Assembly (NCBI RefSeq): GCF_018603885.1
Contig: NZ_JAHGAW010000006.1
Location: forward strand, 62,001 to 126,000
Source of the DNA: Sphingobium nicotianae
GTDB taxonomy: Bacteria; Pseudomonadota; Alphaproteobacteria; Sphingomonadales; Sphingomonadaceae
Length of the DNA: 64,000 nt
Reading direction: 5' to 3'
The position numbers and the translations under genes are program-made. Below, piece after piece: positions 56,475 to 62,984 of the stretch. How positions within the stretch are numbered: the stretch's first letter is position 1; each line of letters starts with the position of its first letter. The notes below the pieces were generated by a model that was not told the origin of the DNA, searched no databases, and saw only the letters and a program-made list of their open reading frames with translations.

Positions 56475-57641
56475 ATGATCATCTGGCAATTCAGCGAACA
56501 GGCCTATTATCCCGCCTTCCAGAGGCCGGGTGCGATGCGCGTGACCTTGCCGCAGAACCAGTGCGATCCGCGCGAGGCGGGCCGGCTGCTCAATCGCTAT
56601 CTCGACGAATATATGCTGGCCGACGAGCTCGGCCTCAACATCATGATCAACGAGCATCATGCCGCTGCGACCTGCATGTCGACCAGCTGCATGACGACGC
56701 TCTCGATCCTGGCGCGGCAGACGCAGAAGGCGCGGCTGCTGGCGCTCGGCATCCCGCTCGCCAACCGCTCCAATCCGCTGCGCGTCGCCGAGGAGATCGC
56801 GATGGTCGATTGCCTGTCCGGCGGTCGGCTGGAGGTCGGGCTGGTCAAGGGCGCGCCCTATGAGCTGTTCATGTCGAACCGTCAGCCCACCGGCTTCATG
56901 GACCGCTTCTGGGAAGCGCATGACCTCATCGTCGCCGCGCTCGCCAACGAGGGCGACAATTTCTCGTGGCAGGGGGAGCATTTCCATTATCGCACCGTCA
57001 GCCTCTGGCCCCGCGCGATCCAGGCACCGCATCCGCCGATCTGGATGACCGCCTCCAGCGCCAGCAGCGCGCGCGAGCATGGCAGGCTCGGCTATACCTG
57101 CGCGACCTTCCTCTCCGGAGCGGTCGCCCGTCAGGTGTTCATGGGCTATCGCGAGGCCTATGCGGCGCAGTTCGGTCAGCAGCCGGGTCTCGACCGGCTG
57201 GGCTATCTGGCGGTGGTGGCCTGCGCCGACAATCGCGCCGAGGCATACAAGCGCGCCGAGGCGATGCGCAGCTATTTCGCCACCGCCGCGCGCTGCGATC
57301 CGCAGTTCCGCAATCCCTGGGGCTTCAATCCGGTCGAGGCCAATGTCCATGCCCTGCTGGGCGGCAGAGGCGGCAAGGCGATCCCGGTCTATGACTCCAT
57401 CGACGATTATATCAAAGCCGGCCTGATGTTCGTCGGCACGCCCGACGATGTCTATGAGCAGCTCGCCGCTTTCCACGAAGAGACCGGCGGCTTCGGCAAT
57501 CTGCTGATGATGGGGCAGGCGGGTGAGCTCAATCATGAGGATACCGTCGACAGCCTGACCTTGATCGCGAAGGAAGTCGCCCCGCGCCTCAAGGAACTGC
57601 CGGACGTGCCGCTCGAAACGCGCTACGAGGCTGTCGGCTGA
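56475..57641 (+). CDS. luciferase-like (LLM) flavin-dependent monooxygenase
   Basis: A 388-residue LLM-family enzyme. Landmarks are MIIWQFSEQAYYP, NIMINEHHAAATCMSTSCMTTLSILA, RLLALGIPLANRSNPLRVAEEIAMVDCLSGGRLEVGLVKG and FVGTPDDVYEQLAAFHEETGG. It would use reduced flavin from an unlinked reductase. The ATG at 56475 follows GGAGACATGAG; an upstream ATG at 56469 is out of frame. It is flanked on both sides by alpha/beta hydrolase genes in a tight operon, suggesting monooxygenation (possibly Baeyer-Villiger) followed by ester hydrolysis. Confidence 0.88.
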   Translation: MIIWQFSEQAYYPAFQRPGAMRVTLPQNQCDPREAGRLLNRYLDEYMLADELGLNIMINEHHAAATCMSTSCMTTLSILARQTQKARLLALGIPLANRSNPLRVAEEIAMVDCLSGGRLEVGLVKGAPYELFMSNRQPTGFMDRFWEAHDLIVAALANEGDNFSWQGEHFHYRTVSLWPRAIQAPHPPIWMTASSASSAREHGRLGYTCATFLSGAVARQVFMGYREAYAAQFGQQPGLDRLGYLAVVACADNRAEAYKRAEAMRSYFATAARCDPQFRNPWGFNPVEANVHALLGGRGGKAIPVYDSIDDYIKAGLMFVGTPDDVYEQLAAFHEETGGFGNLLMMGQAGELNHEDTVDSLTLIAKEVAPRLKELPDVPLETRYEAVG

Positions 57642-57664
57642 CGGCGATAGGGGTGGAGACGGTA

Positions 57665-58612
57665 ATGGCGGAAGAAACGGCGGTGTTTGCCGAGGGCATC
57701 GCGGATTATGTCGCTTTGTTTCGCCAGACGGCGCCATCCACCGACATGGAGGTCATGCGCTTGTTCGGCGACATGACGGCGGGCCGCTTCGCCCAGGGGC
57801 TTGCGGTGAACGTACGCCGGTTCGACACCTCCATTGCGGCGCCGGGGCGCGAGATCGCGGTGCGCGTCTATGATCCGGCCGGAAATCGCGCCAGCGAGGA
57901 GCTGCGGCCGGCCATCTGCTATTTCCACGGCGGCGGCTTCGCGCTTGGCAGCGTCCAGAGTCTCGATCTGGCGACTGCGGCGCTGGCCGAGGCGACCGGG
58001 GCGGTGCTGGTCAGCGTCGAATATCGCCGCCTGCCCGACAGCGACTATCCTGCCGCTCAGGCCGATTGCGACGAAGCCTTCGGCTGGCTCGCGCGCAGGG
58101 CTGATATGTTGGGTGTCGACCCCGCGCGGATCGCGGTATCGGGCGACAGCGCCGGCGCGCTCCTCGCATTCTGCTGCGCGGCCAACGCGCGCGATGCGGG
58201 CGGGACGGTGCCGGTGTGCCAGCTGCTGTTCTACGGCACCTTCGCGATGGATCCCGACCGACCGGCCTACAAGACCGCGCTCGATCCCAATCTCGTCGTG
58301 GCGCGCATCCATAACTACATCGCGCTCTACAAAGAGCAGGGCGGCGGGCCTGCCCCGGTTGACCGGACCGATCTCGCCGGGCTGCCGCCCGCCCATATCG
58401 TCGCCGCGCAATATGATCCGCTCTGCGAGGAAGCCGGCGAGTTTGCCGACAGGCTGCGCGCGGCGGGCGTCCCGGTGACCCACCATGTCGCGCCCGGCAT
58501 GATCCATGGTTTCCTGCGCGCGATCGGCGTATCGCCGCCCGCGCGCGACGAACTGACCGCGGCGGCGCAGGCGATCCGCCCGCTGCTATGGCCTGACAGA
58601 ACAGGGGATTAA
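57665..58612 (+). CDS. hormone-sensitive-lipase-type alpha/beta hydrolase
   Basis: A 315-residue esterase-like enzyme of the HSL/family IV group: HGGG oxyanion motif at 88-91 (CYFHGGGFALGS), GDSAG with nucleophile Ser162, Asp in VAAQYDPLCEEAG and His in PGMIHGFLRAI. It should hydrolyse a small ester or lactone in the cytoplasm. ATG 57665 has GGAG six bases upstream; a GTG at 57653 is in frame. It starts 23 bases after the LLM stop, and the CMD gene begins 3 bases after its own stop. Confidence 0.9.
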   Translation: MAEETAVFAEGIADYVALFRQTAPSTDMEVMRLFGDMTAGRFAQGLAVNVRRFDTSIAAPGREIAVRVYDPAGNRASEELRPAICYFHGGGFALGSVQSLDLATAALAEATGAVLVSVEYRRLPDSDYPAAQADCDEAFGWLARRADMLGVDPARIAVSGDSAGALLAFCCAANARDAGGTVPVCQLLFYGTFAMDPDRPAYKTALDPNLVVARIHNYIALYKEQGGGPAPVDRTDLAGLPPAHIVAAQYDPLCEEAGEFADRLRAAGVPVTHHVAPGMIHGFLRAIGVSPPARDELTAAAQAIRPLLWPDRTGD

Positions 58613-58615
58613 GCG

Positions 58616-58996
58616 ATGGAAAAGGATGATCTTTACGAGCGCGGCCGGCAGATGCGCCTCGACATGTTCGGTGAGGCGGGCGTGCGCGGCATCGACGATG
58701 CCGACGACTTCCAGGAGCCGCTGCAGGATCTGGTGACGCGCCATTGCTTCGGCGATGTCTGGAGCCGCGCGGGCCTCGACGGCAAGACGCGCTCGATGCT
58801 GACCATCGCCATGCTGATCGGCCAGTCGCGCCCCGACCAGCTCAAGAACCATGTGCGCGGCGCAGTCGCCAACGGAGTCACCAAGGAAGAGGTGCGCGAG
58901 ATCCTGGTCCATGCCGCGCTCTATTATGGGCTGCCCTCCGTGTCCGACGCGTGGCGCCATTGCCGGGATGCACTGAAGGAGGTCGATGCTTACTAG
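58616..58996 (+). CDS. CMD-family protein
   Basis: A 126-residue carboxymuconolactone decarboxylase-like protein: DLYERGRQMRLDMFGEAGVRGIDDADDFQEPLQDLVTRHCFGDVWSRAGLDGKTRSMLTIAMLIG, then KNHVRGAVANGVTKEEVREILVHAALYYGLP. The conserved His residues are His79 and His99. It is the last gene of the LysR-linked operon. Its nearest relative in the window is the His-less protein at 33614-34003, with the same EALKEIDAY/DALKEVDAY end. No CxxC is present. Confidence 0.88.
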   Translation: MEKDDLYERGRQMRLDMFGEAGVRGIDDADDFQEPLQDLVTRHCFGDVWSRAGLDGKTRSMLTIAMLIGQSRPDQLKNHVRGAVANGVTKEEVREILVHAALYYGLPSVSDAWRHCRDALKEVDAY

Positions 58997-59051
58997 GTCG
59001 TCGGCCCGACAAGGGCGGACTGTCAGGACGCGGCCCAACTGCGGACATCAT

Positions 59052-59169
59052 AGCCCCTCCTCTTCAGAGGAGGGGTAGGGGGTGGTGGCGATGCGCAGCA
59101 TCGCTCGCGAAGCGAATGACCGCCACGTCGCAAGCACCACCCCAACCCCTCCTCTGAAGAGGAGGGGCT
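59052..59169. repeat. palindromic intergenic repeat, family B (copy 2, inverted)
   Basis: Hairpins AGCCCCTCCTCTTCAGAGGA at the left and the complementary form at the right bracket the core GCGATGCGCAGCATCGCTCGCG. The core is the reverse complement of the core in 14858-14973, so this is the same element in the other orientation. It lies between convergent genes. Confidence 0.8.
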
Positions 59170-59246
59170 TATGACGGCTTCCCAACTCATTGCGGGCGTT
59201 CGATTTGCGAGTGCGCGCTCTGCCTGCCTCATTTTGGCGACGAACC

Positions 59247-59960
59247 TCAGCCGAACGGCTGATCGAAGCCGGCGGTTTTGATGAAATTGGCGAGGAGCGC
59301 ATAATAGCCGGCGATGGCGACGCATTCGCTCGCGCCCGTCCGCCCGATCTGGTCGATGGCGGATGCCAGCGTCGTCGGCGACGCCACATTGTGCGCGATC
59401 AACTCGCGGCAGAGCGCGATGATCGTCGCGTCCGGCTCGCTCGGCGCATGGGCCTGCGCGTCCGGGTGGGCGGCGGCGATCGTCGCCTCCGGGACGCCCG
59501 CCGCCCGCGCGGCCGGCGCGTGATAGGTCCATTCATAGCCGCAGCGGGCCGCACCGGCTGTGGCGAGGATCGCGATTTCGCGCTGCGCGTCGGGCAGAGT
59601 CGAGCCGAAACGGATGACGGCGCCGACCTCCTGGATCACGCGCGCCAGATGCGGCGCGTCGAGCATGGCAAGGAAGGGGCTGGGCACCGAGCCGCGCGGT
59701 CCGGACGCGATCAGGTCGACGACGCGGCGCTGCTCCTCGGTCGCGCCCGCCAGATCGGCGGACAGGCCGATGGCCGGCGCCTCGGGTGTGGCAGTGGAGG
59801 GCTCGGGCGCGCTCAGCATTTCCAGAGCCACGGCGTGGAGGCGGGCAAGAATCCGCTCCTCGTCCGCCCCGGCGAGTCGCATGTCTGCAAATGGCGGTTC
59901 GACCGCTGCCCCGACCGGCGCGAGATCGAGCAGCGAGAGGATTTGCGCAAGCCGGGACAT
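59247..59960 (-). CDS. AhpD/CMD-like protein
   Basis: A 237-residue protein. The C-terminal 160 residues have the CMD/AhpD helical core: RGSVPSPFLAMLDAPHLARVIQEVGAVIRFGSTLPDAQREIAILATAGAARCGYEWTYHAPAARAAGVPEATI, with Cys140, Glu143 and His147 in the CGYEWTYH motif. Only one Cys is present, so a disulfide peroxidase cycle like AhpD's is unlikely. The first 65 residues are a separate helical piece without a recognised family. The ATG at 59960 follows GGAGAAGGATCCC; earlier ATGs have poor sites. It is divergent from the extradiol dioxygenase. Confidence 0.78.
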   Translation of the reverse strand: MSRLAQILSLLDLAPVGAAVEPPFADMRLAGADEERILARLHAVALEMLSAPEPSTATPEAPAIGLSADLAGATEEQRRVVDLIASGPRGSVPSPFLAMLDAPHLARVIQEVGAVIRFGSTLPDAQREIAILATAGAARCGYEWTYHAPAARAAGVPEATIAAAHPDAQAHAPSEPDATIIALCRELIAHNVASPTTLASAIDQIGRTGASECVAIAGYYALLANFIKTAGFDQPFG

Positions 59961-60000
59961 GGGATCCTTCTCCTCATTCATGCCCTTTGATCTGGTATCA

Positions 60001-60011
60001 GTCAGGCTGAC
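60001..60011. promoter_or_regulatory. GTCAGGCTGAC palindrome between divergent genes
   Basis: An 11-base perfect palindrome 36 bases upstream of the extradiol dioxygenase start. With its flanks (CAGTCAGGCTGACAT) it resembles the GGCTGA core of the MarR-type motif, but the AT-rich flank is missing. Confidence 0.3.
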
Positions 60012-60046
60012 ATGGTAGTCGGGCGCAAACAGAATAAGAGGGCGCC

Positions 60047-60991
60047 GTGCTTCAGTCACTCGGTTATGTCGGCATCGAGACCGCGCACATCGACGACTGG
60101 GCGGATTTCGCGACCGGACTGCTCGGCATGCAGATCGCGCAGCGCCGTGCTGCCGGGTTCGACCTGCGCGCGGATGCGCGCGCAGCGCGGCTGTTCGTCG
60201 ATGCAGGCGGAGCCGAGACGGTCAGCGTCATGGGCTGGGAAATCGCCGATGGTGCGGCCTTGGCGCATCTCGCTGTCCAGCTCTCGAATGCCGGTCAAGA
60301 CGTCGCGCCGGGATCGCCTGAGCTGGTCGAGCGGCGGCGGGTGCGCGATCTGATCGTCGCGCACGATCCGGCCGGCAACCGGCTCGAGTTCTTCCATGGC
60401 GCACAGGATGCGTCGACGCCTTTCGTGCCCGGCCGGGCGATCAGCGGCTTTCGCATCGGGCCGCTCGGCCTCGGCCATGTCGTGCTGACCGCCCGCTCGG
60501 CCGACACCGTCATTCCCTTCTATCGTGACCTGCTCGGCTTCCGGCTTAGCGACTATGCGCTGCGCCCGTTCGGAGCCTATTTCTTCCATCTGGGCAACCG
60601 GCATCACAGCTTCGCGGTGGTCGAGACCGGCGCCAACGGCTTCCATCACCTGATGGTGGAGCTTAACTCGCTCGACGATGTCGGGCAGGGCTATGATCTC
60701 GCGCAGCTCGAGGAGGGGCGGGTCGCCGTCACGCTCGGACGCCATACCAATGACCATATGACCTCCTTCTATGCGCGCTCGCCCTCGGGCCTGATGATCG
60801 AATATGGCTGGGGTGGCCGCTCGATCGATCCTGCGCGCTGGGAGCCGTTCGAGTGCGACTATGGCCCGAGCCTGTGGGGACACGAGCGCTCGTGGCTCGA
60901 TGCCGCCAAGCGGGCTGAGGCCCGGTCCCTGCGGCTGGGCGCCGCTGCCGCGGGCCGGCGCGCGCCCGATTTCGTGCGTGGGACTGAGTGA
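60047..60991 (+). CDS. type I extradiol ring-cleavage dioxygenase (BphC-like)
   Basis: Two-domain VOC-superfamily enzyme of 314 residues, the standard length for 2,3-dihydroxybiphenyl/catechol 2,3-dioxygenases. The catalytic C-terminal domain shows GLGHVVLTARSADTVIPFYRDLLGF, GNRHHSFAVVE, HHLMVELNS, GRHTNDHMTSFYARSPSG and MIEYGWGG. Fe(II) ligands are His144, His201 and Glu252; acid/base residues His187 and Tyr242 are kept. It opens the ring of a catechol next to the diol. A GTG at 60047 with AGAGGG upstream is the start. A FAH-family hydrolase gene follows 38 bases later, forming a meta-cleavage module. Confidence 0.9.
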   Translation: MLQSLGYVGIETAHIDDWADFATGLLGMQIAQRRAAGFDLRADARAARLFVDAGGAETVSVMGWEIADGAALAHLAVQLSNAGQDVAPGSPELVERRRVRDLIVAHDPAGNRLEFFHGAQDASTPFVPGRAISGFRIGPLGLGHVVLTARSADTVIPFYRDLLGFRLSDYALRPFGAYFFHLGNRHHSFAVVETGANGFHHLMVELNSLDDVGQGYDLAQLEEGRVAVTLGRHTNDHMTSFYARSPSGLMIEYGWGGRSIDPARWEPFECDYGPSLWGHERSWLDAAKRAEARSLRLGAAAAGRRAPDFVRGTE

Positions 60992-61029
60992 CGAAGGCAA
61001 GATCGAGGCAACCACAAGGAGAACTATAG

Positions 61030-61872
61030 ATGAAACTGGTCAGCTTCATGGCACATGGTCGCGCCGGCTGGGGCATGGTGGAGGGCGATGCGGTCCGGGA
61101 CATGAGCGCGGCTCTGCCCGGCACGCCGAGCCTCAGGACGTTGCTGGAGCAGGACGGGATCCCGGCCGCCGGCAAGGTCGCCGCGTCAGCCCCGTTGCTG
61201 GCAATGGAGACCATCACCCTGCTGCCGGTCATTCCGGACCCGGCCAAGATCTTCTGCATCGGTCTCAACTATGTCGAGCATCGCGAGGAGACCAACAATC
61301 CGACGATGACCGAGCCGACCATCTTCGTGCGCTTCGCCAATTCCCTGACGGCGCACGGCATGCCCATCCGCCATCCGGCCGAGACGGACATGCTCGACTA
61401 TGAGGCGGAACTGGCCGTCATCATCGGCAAGGGCGGGCGGCGGATCAGCCGCGCGGCCGCCTATGATCACGTCGCCGGCTATGCCTGCGCCAATGATGTC
61501 AGCGTGCGCGACTGGCAGCGCCACACCACGCAATATACGCCGGGCAAGAACTGGCCGACCAGCGGTCCACTCGGTCCCTGGCTCGTCACGCGCGACGAGG
61601 TCGGCGAGCTGGCGCCGCTGCGCATCAGCTGCCGCCTGAACGGCGAGACGGTGCAGGACGCGCATCTGGGCGACCTGATCTTCGATGTGCCGCGCCTCAT
61701 CGAGTATATCTCGACCTTCACCGAGCTGGCGCCGGGAGACGTGATCTTCACCGGCACGCCGGGCGGCGTCGGCGCCAAGCGCGTGCCGCCTCTGTTCATG
61801 AAGCCGGGCGACCGGGTGGAAGTGGAGATCGAGAAGGTGGGCCTGCTGGTGAACCCGGTGGTTCAGGACTGA
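61030..61872 (+). CDS. fumarylacetoacetate hydrolase (FAH)-family protein
   Basis: A 280-residue enzyme: a small N-terminal domain (MKLVSFMAHGRAGWGMVEGD), then the FAH core with KIFCIGLNYVEHREE, metal-binding Glu125/Glu127 in LDYEAELAVIIGKGG, Asp156 in YACANDVSVRDWQ and FTGTPGGVGAKRVPP. The family covers fumarylpyruvate/acylpyruvate hydrolases, 2-oxo-hepta-enedioate isomerases and enoate hydratases. Beside an extradiol dioxygenase it probably cleaves or hydrates the ring-fission product. It is the second gene of that operon. The exact reaction is open. Confidence 0.9.
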   Translation: MKLVSFMAHGRAGWGMVEGDAVRDMSAALPGTPSLRTLLEQDGIPAAGKVAASAPLLAMETITLLPVIPDPAKIFCIGLNYVEHREETNNPTMTEPTIFVRFANSLTAHGMPIRHPAETDMLDYEAELAVIIGKGGRRISRAAAYDHVAGYACANDVSVRDWQRHTTQYTPGKNWPTSGPLGPWLVTRDEVGELAPLRISCRLNGETVQDAHLGDLIFDVPRLIEYISTFTELAPGDVIFTGTPGGVGAKRVPPLFMKPGDRVEVEIEKVGLLVNPVVQD

Positions 61873-61886
61873 GGATCGCGCGCCCT

Positions 61887-62012
61887 CCGTTCGTGTGGGG
61901 GGGGTGGCGTGGCCGGGTATGGCGGGGGGCACCTGGGGCGCCGTAGCGCGAGCGAAGTCGAGACACGTTAAGCGCTGTGCCAACGTGTCTCGACTTCGCT
62001 CGACACGAACGG
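61887..62012. repeat. palindromic intergenic repeat, family E (copy 2, interrupted)
   Basis: The right arm (61984-62012) equals the complete 29-base arm of 43949-43977. The left arm is split: CCGTTCGTGT (61887-61896), then 52 G-rich bases, then the remainder starting CGAGCGAAGTCGAGACACG (61949). A G-run of eight begins the insertion. Confidence 0.85.
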
Positions 62013-62029
62013 GGGCGGTGAGCAGTCCC

Positions 62030-62863
62030 CTAAGCTGCTTCGCTCGACTCGGCCGCCGCGCCCGGCGCGCCGAGCCGCTGCGAGAGACTGTTGGTCGCCT
62101 CAAGCAGCAGACTGGAGAAACCGCGCTGGCGCTCGCCGGTCATGAAATCGGTCGGCCCGAGCAAGGTCAGCGCCGCCGCGATCCGGCCGCTATAGTCGAA
62201 GATCGGCGCGGAGATGCCGGAGAAGTTGCGGTGTAGCCGGCCGACCGTCGAGGCGAACCCGTGCTGGCGCACGCGCGCGATCTCCTTGGCGAGGCTCTCC
62301 GCAGTCTCCTGCCGTGAGGCGCCGCCGCCGCGCTTGCCCGCGGCCTCGAACGCGGCCTGCGCGCCGAGCGCTTCCTCGGTTTCCGTGTCCGGCAGATAGG
62401 CGAGGAAGACGAGCCCGGTCGCGGTCGAGGTGAGCGGCAGGATGTAGCCCAGGCGCACCGCGAAGGCGCCCTGCAGCGCGCCATCCGCCTTCGCCACGAT
62501 GCAGGGGCCACGATCGCCCCAGAGCGAGAGATAGATGGCGCAATCGGTCTGGTCGCGCAGGCTGGTGAGCGTGTCGGCGGCGAGGCTGACCACATCGATC
62601 TGCCGGATCGCAGCGAGGCCGAGCTGGATGGCGAAGGAGCCGAGGCCGTAATGACCCGTCTTCACATCCTGATAGGCGACATTCTCGCGCACGAAGCTCA
62701 CCAGATAGAGGTGGACCTTGCTGGGCGGCATGTTGGAGCGCGCGGCGATCTCGCGCAGTGGCAGCGGCCCCTCCGCCATGCGCAGCACGCGCAACACGCG
62801 GAAGCCGACCTCGATCGACTGGACCCGCCTTTGTGCGGGCTCTGCCGCCGTTTGCTTCGCCAT
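62030..62863 (-). CDS. IclR family transcriptional regulator
   Basis: A 277-residue regulator, near-identical in its DNA-binding part to the IclR protein at 49730-50524 (RRVQSIEVGFRVLRVLRMAE, LREIAARSNMPPSKVHLYLVSFVRE). The effector domain contains RDQTDCAIYLSLWGDRGPCIVAKADG and differs more towards the C-terminus. It is divergent from the FAD-dependent hydroxylase at 62985; overlapping palindromes lie on that promoter. It probably controls the hydroxylase and perhaps the meta-cleavage genes. Confidence 0.92.
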   Translation of the reverse strand: MAKQTAAEPAQRRVQSIEVGFRVLRVLRMAEGPLPLREIAARSNMPPSKVHLYLVSFVRENVAYQDVKTGHYGLGSFAIQLGLAAIRQIDVVSLAADTLTSLRDQTDCAIYLSLWGDRGPCIVAKADGALQGAFAVRLGYILPLTSTATGLVFLAYLPDTETEEALGAQAAFEAAGKRGGGASRQETAESLAKEIARVRQHGFASTVGRLHRNFSGISAPIFDYSGRIAAALTLLGPTDFMTGERQRGFSSLLLEATNSLSQRLGAPGAAAESSEAA

Positions 62864-62925
62864 TCAGCACCCATTTTTTTGCCGTTCCGGGCATTGCCAC
62901 GGTTCCCGGTCTGCGCCAATGGATT

Positions 62926-62960
62926 TGATATTGACGAATATCATTCGTCAGAACTATGAC
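62926..62960. promoter_or_regulatory. hydroxylase promoter with overlapping palindromes
   Basis: TTGACG (62931-62936) and TATGAC (62955-62960), 18-base spacer, form a possible promoter. Two palindromes overlap it: TGATAT-N6-ATATCA (62926-62943) and TGACGAAT-N3-ATTCGTCA (62932-62950). A bound IclR protein would cover the -35 box. The plus-strand gene starts at 62985. Confidence 0.55.
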
Positions 62961-62984
62961 TTTGCCCGAGAGAAGGGGTGTGTG

